Shown here piece by piece: positions 1 to 7,835 of a stretch of 64,000 bases of DNA (positions are counted from its first letter, which is position 1; every line of letters begins with the position of its first letter). The DNA lies in NCBI RefSeq assembly GCF_005889725.1, contig NZ_VCKX01000005.1:49721-113720 (forward strand), read 5' to 3'. Both the position numbers and the translations under genes were made by a program. The notes beneath the pieces are model-generated. The model was not told the DNA's origin, did not search any database, and saw only the letters and a list, made by a program, of their open reading frames with translations. The DNA is from Nonomuraea zeae (GTDB lineage Bacteria > Actinomycetota > Actinomycetes > Streptosporangiales > Streptosporangiaceae).

Positions 1-2
1 CC

Positions 3-428
3 CCCGACGGCCGCTATTTCGCGGTCGTCACCACGGGCGGGCCGCGCGCCGGGATGTGCGACACGACGGCCAGGTTCGAGACGTACGCCAAGGGCTCGGC
101 CATCAGGCCCACCTGGGTCAACAGCACCGGCGGCGACTCGCTCTACGCGGTCTCCGTGACGGGGGCGGCGGTCTACGTCGGCGGCCACCTGCGGTGGCTG
201 GACAATCCGCAGGGCCGCGACTCGGCCGGCCCCGGAGCCGTGTCACGGCCCGGCATCGGCGCCATTCATCCGCACACGGGAAAGGCCCTGAGTTGGAATC
301 CCACTCGGGAGCGCGGCATCGGTGTGAAGGCGTTTTTCGCGCATCCCGGTGGACTACTTGTCGGTAGCGACACAACGAGACTCGGACGGGAGTACCATGC
401 CCGGATTGGCATGTTCCCCCTGCCCTAG
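3..428 (+). CDS. C-terminal end of a beta-propeller-type secreted protein (partial)
   Basis: The reading frame is open from the left edge and ends at TAG 426-428, so only the last 141 residues are present. The visible part has repeated short motifs typical of delta-60/propeller blades: AVYVGGHLRWLDN, GIGAIHPHTGKALSWNP and GGLLVGSDTTRLG. Proteins of this kind in actinomycetes are usually exported and may bind or process extracellular polymers, but the signal peptide and any catalytic domain would lie outside the window. The stop overlaps by 4 nt the stop of the convergent DUF4229 gene. The beta-propeller assignment rests on blade-like motifs only. Confidence 0.6.
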   Translation, partial: PDGRYFAVVTTGGPRAGMCDTTARFETYAKGSAIRPTWVNSTGGDSLYAVSVTGAAVYVGGHLRWLDNPQGRDSAGPGAVSRPGIGAIHPHTGKALSWNPTRERGIGVKAFFAHPGGLLVGSDTTRLGREYHARIGMFPLP

Positions 429-643
429 TCGTCCTGCGGCTTCGGCCGGTCGATCCTGTCGGTGATACGTGCGCTCATGGCATCGCGCTGCTTGGACAGC
501 AGGACGAAGCTGGCTATCCCGCTGATCAAGAAAGAAACCGCGATCAGCAGCAGCAGGTTTGTGGGCCAGAGCAGGTACAGGACACCGAGGGTCACGAGAA
601 ACAGGCCGATCCGCGACGCGGTGTAAACGAGAACGGGACGCAC
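425..643 (-). CDS. DUF4229 small membrane protein
   Basis: A 72-residue protein with two membrane segments (about residues 10-27 and 30-50) and a basic, polar tail containing the family-typical stretch LLSKQRDAMS followed by an acidic end. This matches the layout of DUF4229 proteins, which are widespread in actinomycetes and have no known function. It is transcribed away from bldC, from the 256-bp intergenic region 644-899. No partner gene is apparent. Confidence 0.75.
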   Translation of the reverse strand: MRPVLVYTASRIGLFLVTLGVLYLLWPTNLLLLIAVSFLISGIASFVLLSKQRDAMSARITDRIDRPKPQDD

Positions 644-899
644 AGTCCGAGGTTACTCGGACCTGCGCAGCGGTCGCTCTTCGCATCGGACGCGAGCACT
701 GCTACTGTTCCCAGTCAGGGAGTTTCGTAAAGAAACACCCACGAGAGCCCCAAAGAGGCTCTATCATATAACAATCGGGCAGTCAGCTGATAACAACCCG
801 TGATCTTTGTAGAAAACCACGGATAAATCAGGCTTCGCTCGACACACTGGTTACCTGTCCGCCCGCTGGCAGGAAGCGGGATGCGAGGGGGAGAGATTG
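644..899. promoter_or_regulatory. Divergent intergenic region upstream of bldC
   Basis: A 256-bp region clearly more AT-rich than its surroundings, between the divergent DUF4229 gene and bldC. It contains two small hairpins: GTTTC-N5-GAAAC (722-736) and AGAGCC-N7-GGCTCT (744-762). The region 763-840 is the most AT-rich and is the likely site of the bldC promoter(s). No operator could be assigned, and no credible ORF was found in it. Confidence 0.45.
744..762. other. Hairpin in the bldC leader region
   Basis: Perfect 6-bp arms AGAGCC and GGCTCT separated by 7 nt, next to a 5-bp hairpin at 722-736. It could be a weak terminator of antisense transcription or part of a long bldC leader. The role is unknown. 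Confidence 0.35.
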
Positions 900-1121
900 G
901 TGGAGAGTAGCAGCGAGCGTCTGCTGACCCCAGGAGAGGTTGCCGCCCTCTTCCGGGTAGACCCAAAGACGGTTACACGCTGGGCTGCGGCAGGCCGCAT
1001 CAGCAGTATCCGCACCCCCGGAGGGCACCGGCGCTTCCGCGAGTCGGAAGTGCACGCCCTTCTCCGAGGCGAGGACGTTCTTACGGCCGACAGGCCAGCA
1101 GGTGAGTCCCCGCGCGTCTGA
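900..1121 (+). CDS. bldC: BldC, MerR-type winged-helix developmental regulator
   Basis: A 73-residue single-domain protein consisting of a MerR-like winged helix. Key stretches are LLTPGEVAALFRVDPKTVTRW (helix-turn-helix), then SIRTPGGHRRFRESEV (wing and second helix). Both are nearly identical to Streptomyces BldC, which binds DNA co-operatively as head-to-tail oligomers and delays entry into development. A purine-rich RBS (GAGGGGGAGAG, about 882-896) sits better ahead of GTG 900 than ahead of the in-frame TTG 897, so GTG was chosen. It is monocistronic with a long upstream region. Identity is strong; the developmental role is taken from Streptomyces. Confidence 0.9.
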   Translation: MESSSERLLTPGEVAALFRVDPKTVTRWAAAGRISSIRTPGGHRRFRESEVHALLRGEDVLTADRPAGESPRV

Positions 1122-1350
1122 CGTTCCGTCTAGTCGGTGATCCTGCGCGGTGGGTCGTTTTACAACGGTCCATCGCAGGTGGCAGAGCTTGTACCTACCG
1201 CCAGGATCACCGCTGGCGGAGCCCACTGTTCGCGTGCTTCCCGGCCACACTTCCGTACGGTGAGCACAGGGCGGCGCCATCCGCCGACCGTGGCTGGCGC
1301 CTGTCCGATCGATGCGACCAGGTGTCCCCCGCCTGTCCTCGCGAACGCGA

Positions 1351-1593
1351 TCAGGCCTCTCCCTGCTCCGCCTTGAAGGCCAGGAACTCGCGCTCCAGCT
1401 CGTCGTTCTCCTCTTCCCAGCGCCGGCGTCGTTCCACGGCCTCCTCCTCCGTCAGCGACTCTGCCAGCCACTGTTCGTAGTCGGGGTCACCGGGCTGCAC
1501 TTCCACGTACGCGTTGCCGATCAGACGCCCGTCTTCGCTGGTCAGGCTCTGCGGCACCCGCAGAGTCCCGTCCGCGAGCCGGATGACGTACAT
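1351..1593 (-). CDS. Small acidic hypothetical protein, partner of the metallopeptidase gene
   Basis: An 80-residue protein with an N-terminal beta-rich part (MYVIRLADGTLRVPQ) and a strongly charged, probably helical C-terminal half (about residues 45-75: EEEAVERRRRWEEENDELERE). The start ATG lies 10 bp after the stop of the upstream metallopeptidase gene and has a GGTGAT-type RBS, so the two are almost certainly co-transcribed. I recognise no family. The tight pairing suggests a function linked to the peptidase, such as an inhibitor or adaptor, but nothing in the sequence proves it. Confidence 0.7.
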   Translation of the reverse strand: MYVIRLADGTLRVPQSLTSEDGRLIGNAYVEVQPGDPDYEQWLAESLTEEEAVERRRRWEEENDELEREFLAFKAEQGEA

Positions 1594-1603
1594 GGTGGAT
1601 CAC

Positions 1604-2845
1604 CTAGATTCCGTAGCGCCGGTTGAAGAACAGCATGACGTTGAGCGCCATCCGCGTGTCGCCCCCGAGCATGTCCACGAGGGCCGGCCGCTGGCGGGCG
1701 GCGATGGCGGCGAAGGCGTCGGCGAAGAACTCCTTGCGGCCGAGCCCGCCGGGCTGCCGGTGGAAGGACGAGGCCAGCAGCGGCATCGCCGTCTCGTGCA
1801 GCTGTGCGAACTCGGGCGAGTCCGAGACCCACTCCCCGTAGGCCGAGTCGATGTCGTCGATGGCGTGGCCGACCTCGTGCATCATCACGTCGGGTGTCGG
1901 TGAGGGGCGGTCGCCCACCACGATCTTGCGGTCGCCGTACGCGCCCGCGCAGATGTCCCAGGTGGCGCGTCCCGAGGGCAGCGGGGCGCCGCGTAAGTAC
2001 CCCATGTCGTCGAGGTCGGGGACGCCGCCGCTGCCGACGTAGATGCCTTCGAGGCCCGCGGCGAGCTTCTCCTTCAGGCGGTCGGGCAGCCTGGCCAGGC
2101 TCTCCACGGCGCGGACCACCTCCACCGGCGGCGGGCCCTGCCAGGCGTCCCACTGGCGGTGCAGGATCGACTCCAGCTTGCCGCAGTGCCGCAGCCCGTC
2201 GCCCATGGACGGCGCGTCGGGGCGGTTCGGCTGGGCTCTGGGCGGCTTGTCGTCGATCTCGAAGTCCTGCCAGGTGTAGCGGGGGCGTTCGGCCACGGCG
2301 GCGGGCAGCTGCTCGGGGCGGCCGCGTAAGGCGAACCCGTCCCACGTCACCTCGCGGCCCGCGTCCTGCGCCCGCCGCTCCTGGCGTCCCTGGGGCCCGC
2401 GCTCCTGAGACCTGTGCTCCTGAGGCCGGCCGTTTTGGTGGCTCTCCCAGTGGCTCGCCCGTTGGCTGTCACGGTGACTGTCACGGTGACTGTCGCGCTG
2501 GCTGTCACTGTGGCTGTCGCGGTGGCTGTCGTGGTGGCCGAACAGCGGTTGCTCGTCGCCGCCCGGCCAGGCCAGCCGTTCGGGCTCCGGCCGTACGGAC
2601 TCGGCGGGGCGCTCCCTGAAGAGGGACCGCTCGCCGCGGAGAGCGCTCGTGCCGCTCCCCGGGCGGCGCTCGGCGCCGTCGCGACCCCGGCCGAGCCCGC
2701 GCGTCTCCTGGTGGCTCTCGCGGGCGTTGGACCAGAAGGACCGGTCGGCGTCAGGAGGCGCCTCGCCGCGCCGCGAGAAGAGGTACGACCCGCGCCGCCA
2801 CCAACGACCGCGCCGATGCCGGCCCTTGTCGTGAGAAAAGGCCAT
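1604..2845 (-). CDS. Putative zinc metallopeptidase (HExxH) with repetitive linker
   Basis: A 413-residue protein. The C-terminal third contains HEVGH (about 323-327) preceded by hydrophobic residues, and EFFADAFAA (about 372-380), a plausible third-ligand helix of a gluzincin; the arrangement resembles anthrax-lethal-factor-like zincins. Residues about 105-140 form a low-complexity linker of SHRD/SQRD tetrapeptide repeats, and the N-terminus is very basic. There is no signal peptide. Start ATG 2845 was chosen because GAGAGG lies 4 nt upstream and because the longer frame would run into the divergent gene at 2983. It is followed after 10 bp by the 80-residue gene. Substrate unknown. Confidence 0.75.
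   Translation of the reverse strand: MAFSHDKGRHRRGRWWRRGSYLFSRRGEAPPDADRSFWSNARESHQETRGLGRGRDGAERRPGSGTSALRGERSLFRERPAESVRPEPERLAWPGGDEQPLFGHHDSHRDSHSDSQRDSHRDSHRDSQRASHWESHQNGRPQEHRSQERGPQGRQERRAQDAGREVTWDGFALRGRPEQLPAAVAERPRYTWQDFEIDDKPPRAQPNRPDAPSMGDGLRHCGKLESILHRQWDAWQGPPPVEVVRAVESLARLPDRLKEKLAAGLEGIYVGSGGVPDLDDMGYLRGAPLPSGRATWDICAGAYGDRKIVVGDRPSPTPDVMMHEVGHAIDDIDSAYGEWVSDSPEFAQLHETAMPLLASSFHRQPGGLGRKEFFADAFAAIAARQRPALVDMLGGDTRMALNVMLFFNRRYGI
2438..2543. repeat. 12-bp coding tandem repeat inside the metallopeptidase gene
   Basis: About eight imperfect copies of a 12-bp unit (such as GTGACTGTCACG on the + strand) that encode a Ser-His/Gln-Arg-Asp tetrapeptide repeat on the minus strand. 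The repeats keep the reading frame, as expected for a flexible charged linker that can vary in copy number by slippage. Confidence 0.8.
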
Positions 2846-2982
2846 CACACCTCTCAACGCCTGTGGAGCCCCGTGGACACCGCCGCATCGGGTTCCACCG
2901 TACGACGTCGATCTTCCCCTAGTCACCCGAAATGGGACATCGGGCAGCACGATCACGTCGCGGGATGGCTTAAAGTTCGGGC

Positions 2983-3276
2983 ATGGCAGGTGTTCTGATC
3001 GGCCTGGCGCTGCTGGCCTTCTGGCTCTTCTCATTGTTCGACGTGGTCACCACGCCCGAAGATGAGGTTAGGAACGTACCAAAACCACTGTGGATCCTGA
3101 TCGTCGTGCTGATCCCACTGCTCGGCGGTCTGGTGTGGATGGCGCGCGGCCGCCCGCGGGCCCCGCGCGCGGCGTGGCCCGTGCCCCCGGGTCCGGGCGC
3201 GCCGAAGGGGCCGGACGACGACCCCGACTTCCTTCGCGACCTCGACCGCCGCATGCGCGGCGACGATCTGAGCTAG
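2983..3276 (+). CDS. PLDc_N-type two-helix membrane protein
   Basis: A 97-residue protein with two membrane helices (about 3-20 and 36-54). Between them is FSLFDVVTTPEDEVRNVPKPLW, typical of the phospholipase D N-terminal (PLDc_N) domain, here without any phospholipase domain. A Pro/Gly/Asp-rich cytoplasmic tail ends in FLRDLDRRMRGDDLS. It is divergent from the metallopeptidase and convergent with ccsB; the two stop codons overlap by 4 nt (3273-3276). Stand-alone PLDc_N proteins are common in actinomycetes and have no established function. Confidence 0.8.
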   Translation: MAGVLIGLALLAFWLFSLFDVVTTPEDEVRNVPKPLWILIVVLIPLLGGLVWMARGRPRAPRAAWPVPPGPGAPKGPDDDPDFLRDLDRRMRGDDLS

Positions 3277-4184
3277 TCCACGTCCGCGTAGCTGTGCAGT
3301 CCGTCGATGAAGATGTTGACGCCGACGAGGTTGAACAGGAGGCAGCAGAACGCCACCAGCTGGACGATCGTCGCTGCCCTGCCCCGCCAGCCGGCGGTCA
3401 CCCTGGCGTGCAGGTAGGCGGCGTAGGCCACCCACGTGATGAAGGACCAGACCTCCTTCGGGTCCCAGCCCCAATAGCGGCCCCATGCCCGGTCCGCCCA
3501 GAGCGCGCCCGCGATGACGGCGAACGTCCACAGCGGGAAGGCCAGCACGATCGCCCGGTGCGCCACCCGCTCCAGGTCCTCCCGCGCGGGCAGGCGGGAC
3601 ATCCCGTCGCCGCGCAGCAGGAAGAGGATCCCTGACACGCCCGCCAGCGTCAGCAGGCCGGTCGCGAGGATGGCGGCGGTGACGTGGATGGCGATCCAGT
3701 ACGAGTCCAGGGCGGGCACGACGGGCCCGGCGGCCGTGTAGAAGACCTTGACCGCGAACCCGAGCCCGAGTGCGGCCGTGACCATGACGAAGGCGCCCAG
3801 GAAACGCACGTTGTGGCGGATCTGGGTGCCGAGGAACGCGGTCACGGCGGCGAAGCAGATCGCCACCACGAACTCGTACATGTTGCCCCACGGCCACCGG
3901 TCCACGGACAGGCCGCGCGTGGCGATGGCGCCCAGGTTGGCGGCCCAGCCCAGCCAGGCCAGCCCGAGAGCCACCAGCCCGGCCTTGGCCGCGCCGCCCG
4001 AGGGCCTGCCTGTATCGACCGGCGCCGCGCCATCGGCGCCCGCGCCGGCCACGGCCACGTCGGCGGCGCCAGGGGTCCGGCCGAAGGCCAGCTCGACCGC
4101 GAAACCGACCATGGCGAAGACGTAGAGCAGGACGGCGGCGACGACGAACAGGTCGCTCAGCTCGGCGAGTTGCTCAGCGGACAT
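3273..4184 (-). CDS. ccsB: Cytochrome c biogenesis protein CcsB/ResC
   Basis: A 303-residue multi-span membrane protein of the haem-handling family that forms the System II cytochrome c synthase with ResB. The tryptophan-rich WWD motif is clear (WGRYWGWDPKEVWSF, about residues 230-244), as are conserved histidines in the flanking helices that ligate haem (HVTAAI, RVAHRAI). The insert at about 37-65 (rich in Ala/Gly/Asp) is typical of actinobacterial versions. The start overlaps the end of resB by 11 nt. It is last in the resA-ccdA-resB-ccsB operon. Confidence 0.95.
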   Translation of the reverse strand: MSAEQLAELSDLFVVAAVLLYVFAMVGFAVELAFGRTPGAADVAVAGAGADGAAPVDTGRPSGGAAKAGLVALGLAWLGWAANLGAIATRGLSVDRWPWGNMYEFVVAICFAAVTAFLGTQIRHNVRFLGAFVMVTAALGLGFAVKVFYTAAGPVVPALDSYWIAIHVTAAILATGLLTLAGVSGILFLLRGDGMSRLPAREDLERVAHRAIVLAFPLWTFAVIAGALWADRAWGRYWGWDPKEVWSFITWVAYAAYLHARVTAGWRGRAATIVQLVAFCCLLFNLVGVNIFIDGLHSYADVD

Positions 4185-5733
4185 CCTTTGCTCCTGCTGA
4201 TAGAACCTTCACGATGTCGGCGAACTCCTCGGTGAAGCCCGCCGCGGAGCCCTCTGTACGGGTGAGGCCGCCCACCACGGTCTCACCTTCCTTGATCCGG
4301 ACGAAGATCCGGCGGCGCCGGATCATGAGCGAGAGCGCGATAGCGACGACCGCCGTTGCCCCGGCCACGAGAGCGGGCATCCGGCCCGGGTCGTAGGCCG
4401 TCTGGAGCGTGATCCACTGCTTGACGGCGGTGAACTCGATCTTGCCCTTGCCGTCGGGCAGGTCCACCGACTGCCCGACCGCGAGGGGCTTGGGCGTGTT
4501 GGAGCCCATGAACAGCCGGTCGAGCTTCTTGAGCGCCTCGTCCTCGGCGAGCACGTAGACCGACTGCGGCTTGCCCGAGCGCACGCCCAGGTCGCCGGAG
4601 AAGGCCCCGAGTATCTGCACCTCGGGGTTGAGCTCGCCGGGGAAGGCGGAGGCGTAGCTGCCGTCGGTCAGCGGCACGCTGGTGGGCAGGAACTGCAGCA
4701 GGAACCCGAGCTGGACCGGTTGCGCGTCGGGCACCTTGACCACGCAGCCGGAGGTCATCGTGGCCTTCTGCTCGATCAGGCACGGCACGGGCCCCTCGAA
4801 GGCGACCTGCCCCTTGCCGTCGGTGACCTTGAAGACCGGGGCGTAGCCGTTGCCGATGAGGTAGGTCTGGGTGCCGTCGATCTCGAGCGGCTCGTTGACC
4901 TTGAGGTCGTAGTCGCGGACCGGCGCGCCGGGCGAGTCGGTGACCTTGAGCCGGGCGGTGTAGTCGAGCGCCTGGCCCTTCTTGTCGCCCGTGACCTGGT
5001 AGGCGACCTTGAAGTCGTCGAGCTGGAACGAGAACGGCTCCAGCGACTCGGCCGAGACCTGGCCGCCGGGGATGAACCGGTCGTAGGCGGCCACGGTGTT
5101 GGCGAACCCGTCGCCCTCGACGACCAGGACGTTGCCCCGATAGCCGAACAGGGAGCCGCCGCCGATCGCGAGCAGGATCCCGAGCAGCGCGATGTGGAAG
5201 AACAGGTTGCCGGTCTCGCGCAGGTAGCCCTTCTCCGCCGACACCCAGCCGTCGCCGGTCACGACGCGGAAGCGCAGCTTGCGCAGCCGCCGCGCGGCCT
5301 CATCGACGGACAGGCCGCCCTCCAGGGTGGCGGAGTGGGGCAGGCGGGACAGGTTCTTCGGCGCGGCGGGCGGCTTGCGGCGCAGCTCGCGCACGTAGGT
5401 CGCGGTGCGCGGGATGAGGCAGCCGATCAGCGAGGCGAACAGCAGCAGGTAGACGGCCGCGAACCAGGACGAGGTGAACACCTCGAAGAGCTGGAACCGG
5501 TCGTACCACTCGGCCAGCACCGGGTTCTGCTCGTAGATCCGCGCCACCTTGTCGGGGTCGACGCCGCGCTGCGGAACCAGCGAGCCGGGCACCGAGCCGA
5601 GCGCGAGCAGGAACAGCAGGATCAGCGCCGTCTTCATCGAGGTGAGCGTCCGCCACGCCCACCGCAGCCAGCCGATCGGCCCGAGCCGGACGTGCTTGGG
5701 CGCCTGGTCCTGGGACAGCTCCGTGACGCTCAT
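4174..5733 (-). CDS. resB: Cytochrome c biogenesis protein ResB
   Basis: A 519-residue protein. Three N-terminal membrane helices (about 33-52, 92-112 and 185-205) are followed by a large extracytoplasmic domain and a last helix near residue 455-475, the standard ResB topology. Characteristic stretches include LTSMKTALILLFLLALGSVPGSLVPQ. With CcsB it transports haem and attaches it to apocytochrome c. The start ATG 5733 overlaps the ccdA stop (TGATG), implying translational coupling. A much longer open frame upstream lies inside ccdA and was discarded. Confidence 0.95.
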   Translation of the reverse strand: MSVTELSQDQAPKHVRLGPIGWLRWAWRTLTSMKTALILLFLLALGSVPGSLVPQRGVDPDKVARIYEQNPVLAEWYDRFQLFEVFTSSWFAAVYLLLFASLIGCLIPRTATYVRELRRKPPAAPKNLSRLPHSATLEGGLSVDEAARRLRKLRFRVVTGDGWVSAEKGYLRETGNLFFHIALLGILLAIGGGSLFGYRGNVLVVEGDGFANTVAAYDRFIPGGQVSAESLEPFSFQLDDFKVAYQVTGDKKGQALDYTARLKVTDSPGAPVRDYDLKVNEPLEIDGTQTYLIGNGYAPVFKVTDGKGQVAFEGPVPCLIEQKATMTSGCVVKVPDAQPVQLGFLLQFLPTSVPLTDGSYASAFPGELNPEVQILGAFSGDLGVRSGKPQSVYVLAEDEALKKLDRLFMGSNTPKPLAVGQSVDLPDGKGKIEFTAVKQWITLQTAYDPGRMPALVAGATAVVAIALSLMIRRRRIFVRIKEGETVVGGLTRTEGSAAGFTEEFADIVKVLSAGAKDVR

Positions 5734-6455
5734 CAGATCACCGGCTCGAACGCGCCGACCAGACCCTGCATGCCCGCGATCATCTCTCCCCATAGCCCCG
5801 ACACGAGCAGCACGCCGACGGCCACCATCATGCCGCCGCCGATCCGCGTGATCAGGCGCGAGTGGCGGCGGATGGCCCGGAACGTGCGCAGCGCCTTGCT
5901 GTAGGCGAGCGCCGCGCCCACGAAGGGCAGCCCGAGGCCCAGGGCGTACGCGACGGCCAGGAGGGCCCCGCGGGCGGCGCTGCCCTCGTTGAGCCCGAGC
6001 GCCAGCACGACGGCCAGGGTGGGGCCGATGCAGGGCGTCCAGCCCAGCCCGAACACCACTCCGAGCAGCGGCGCGCCCGCCAGCCCCGCGGCGGGCAGCC
6101 GGTGGATGCGCACGTCGCGCATCAGCCCGGGGATCACGCCCAGGAACGCCAGCCCGAGCAGGATCGTCACCACGCCGAGCACGCGCGTGATGAGGTCGGC
6201 GTTGAGCAGCATCATCGAGCCGAGCCCGCCGAACAACGCCCCGCTGAGCACGAACACCAGCCCGAAGCCGGCCACGAACAGCACCGTGCCGAGCACCAGC
6301 CGGCCCCGCTTGGGGTCGGCGCTCATGCCCGTCACGTACGACAGGTAGCCGGGCACCAGCGGCAGCACGCACGGCGACAGGAACGACACGACCCCGGCGA
6401 GCACCGCGATCGGCACGGCCAGGAGCAGCGAGCCCGAGGCGACGACGTCACTCAT
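5733..6455 (-). CDS. ccdA: Thiol-disulfide transmembrane transporter CcdA
   Basis: A 240-residue protein with six membrane helices. The two redox cysteines occur in SPCVLPLVPGY (about 27-37) and GWTPCIGPTLA (about 137-147), the signature of the DsbD/CcdA core. It carries reducing equivalents from cytoplasmic thioredoxin to ResA, which keeps the haem-binding cysteines of apocytochrome c reduced. It overlaps resA by 8 nt upstream and resB by 1 nt downstream. Confidence 0.95.
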   Translation of the reverse strand: MSDVVASGSLLLAVPIAVLAGVVSFLSPCVLPLVPGYLSYVTGMSADPKRGRLVLGTVLFVAGFGLVFVLSGALFGGLGSMMLLNADLITRVLGVVTILLGLAFLGVIPGLMRDVRIHRLPAAGLAGAPLLGVVFGLGWTPCIGPTLAVVLALGLNEGSAARGALLAVAYALGLGLPFVGAALAYSKALRTFRAIRRHSRLITRIGGGMMVAVGVLLVSGLWGEMIAGMQGLVGAFEPVI

Positions 6456-7014
6456 CGCGGACCTTGGTCACGGTGTCCATCAGGTCGGTGTACTTGACCG
6501 CGCCCAGCGCCCTGGCCGCGATCCTGCCCTGCTTGTCGATGATCAGCGTGGACGGGATGGCCGCGGGCGGCACGGTGCCCTGGAAGGCCAGCGCCACCTT
6601 GCCCGGCTGGTCGAACAGGTGGGGATAGCCGGTCTGCTCGGTGCGCTCGAACGCCAGCGCGTCGGCCTGCCGGTCCTTGAAGTCGACGCCGAGGAACTCC
6701 ACGCCGCTGCCCTTGGTCTTGGCCGCGACCTCCTTGAGCACCGGCGCCTCCGCCCGGCACGGGCCGCACCACGACGCCCAGAAGTTGAGCACGACGACCT
6801 TGCCCTTGTGCGCGGCGAGCGAGGCGGTGGCCCCGTCGAGGGTCGGGCCCTCGACGGCGGGGGCGGCCTTGCGCTCGCCCGCGCCGAACACCTGCATCTT
6901 CCCGTCGCCCGCGACGAACCGGGTGTCACCCGCCTGGGGTTGACCACTCTGATTACCCGCGCAGCCCGCGACCAGCACAGCCAGGAGAACGAGGGAGATG
7001 GACTTCGCGCGCAC
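6448..7014 (-). CDS. resA: ResA/TlpA-type thiol-disulfide oxidoreductase lipoprotein
   Basis: A 188-residue protein. The N-terminal signal ends in a lipobox, LVAGC (about residue 17), so it is membrane-tethered outside the cell. The thioredoxin fold carries FWASWCGPCRAEAPVL (active-site CGPC) and the cis-proline segment AIPSTLIID. GTG 7014 was chosen because AAGGAG lies about 10 nt upstream and it places the lipobox correctly; a longer ATG frame has no RBS. As first gene of the res/ccs operon it would reduce apocytochrome c using electrons from CcdA. Confidence 0.9.
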   Translation of the reverse strand: MRAKSISLVLLAVLVAGCAGNQSGQPQAGDTRFVAGDGKMQVFGAGERKAAPAVEGPTLDGATASLAAHKGKVVVLNFWASWCGPCRAEAPVLKEVAAKTKGSGVEFLGVDFKDRQADALAFERTEQTGYPHLFDQPGKVALAFQGTVPPAAIPSTLIIDKQGRIAARALGAVKYTDLMDTVTKVRDE

Positions 7015-7096
7015 GGAGGAAGATCTCCTTGTACTACAACCGGTAGAGCTTGCAACTCTACCTTCGGGACCGTACGCCCCGGACACTGGGGAGCGA

Positions 7097-7735
7097 TCAG
7101 GCCCCGGGGATGGAGGGACCCGTCTGCAGCGACCCCGCGGGCTCGCTGTAGCCGATGCTGATCAGGCGGTCCCCGTCGAACGTGAGCGTGGTGAGACTGG
7201 CCAGCGCGCACTGCCTGCGCCTGGGGTCGTGCCAGAGCCTGCGGCCCTCCGCGGCGCTCCTGATCGCCCAGATCGGGAGCTGGTGGCTGACCAGGACGGC
7301 CTCGTGCCCGCGCGCCGCCGCCCTGGCGTCGTCGATCACCGAGCGCATGCGCTTGACGATGACCGGGTACGGCTCGCCCCAGGACGGGCGCAGCGGGTTC
7401 CAGAAATAGCGGTAGTTGCGCGGGTTGCGGAGCACGGCGAGCCCCTGGCCGATCATGCGACCCTGCAGCAGGTTCCCCGCCTCGATCAGGCGGTTGTCCT
7501 GGACGATGTCGAGCCCGAGCTTCTCGGCCAGCGGGGCGGAGGTCTCCAGGGCTCGTTCGAGCGGCGAGCTGTACAGGGCGACGATGTCACGGCCGCTGAC
7601 GGCCTTGGCGACCGTCTCGGCCATGAGCTGACCTGTCTCGGACAGGTGGTAGCCGGGCAGCCTGCCGTACAGGACGCCCTCGGGGTTGTGCACCTCACCG
7701 TGGCGCAAAAGGTGGACGACGGTGGTTTCAGCCAT
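7097..7735 (-). CDS. Histidine phosphatase family protein (phosphoglycerate-mutase-like)
   Basis: A 212-residue protein with the phosphohistidine motif LLRHGEVHNPEG at the N-terminus (His at about 11), SSPLERALETSAPLA and the second histidine region VLVSHQLPIWAIR. These features place it in the branch-1 histidine phosphatase superfamily. The substrate cannot be read from sequence. It lies 82 bp upstream of resA in the same orientation; from memory, Streptomyces has the same order (hemL, mutase-like gene, res/ccs genes), which suggests a conserved link with the haem/cytochrome locus. Confidence 0.85.
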   Translation of the reverse strand: MAETTVVHLLRHGEVHNPEGVLYGRLPGYHLSETGQLMAETVAKAVSGRDIVALYSSPLERALETSAPLAEKLGLDIVQDNRLIEAGNLLQGRMIGQGLAVLRNPRNYRYFWNPLRPSWGEPYPVIVKRMRSVIDDARAAARGHEAVLVSHQLPIWAIRSAAEGRRLWHDPRRRQCALASLTTLTFDGDRLISIGYSEPAGSLQTGPSIPGA

Positions 7736-7835
7736 GGTGTGGCACAGCCTATCCGCTCGGATGCGTCATGCGGCCGGAGCCCGCCCCTGTGGGCAATTCG
7801 GGCGTGGGTAAAGTCTGGCCCCGGAAGGAGCCTTC

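Noticed and set aside
1137..1376. A 79-codon + strand frame after bldC
   Set aside because: No RBS, overlaps the 3' end of the convergent 80-residue gene, and composition is unlike a real protein.
2438..2543. Regular 12-bp repeats considered as a CRISPR or iteron array
   Set aside because: They are too short, lack spacers and lie in frame in the metallopeptidase gene, encoding a tetrapeptide repeat.
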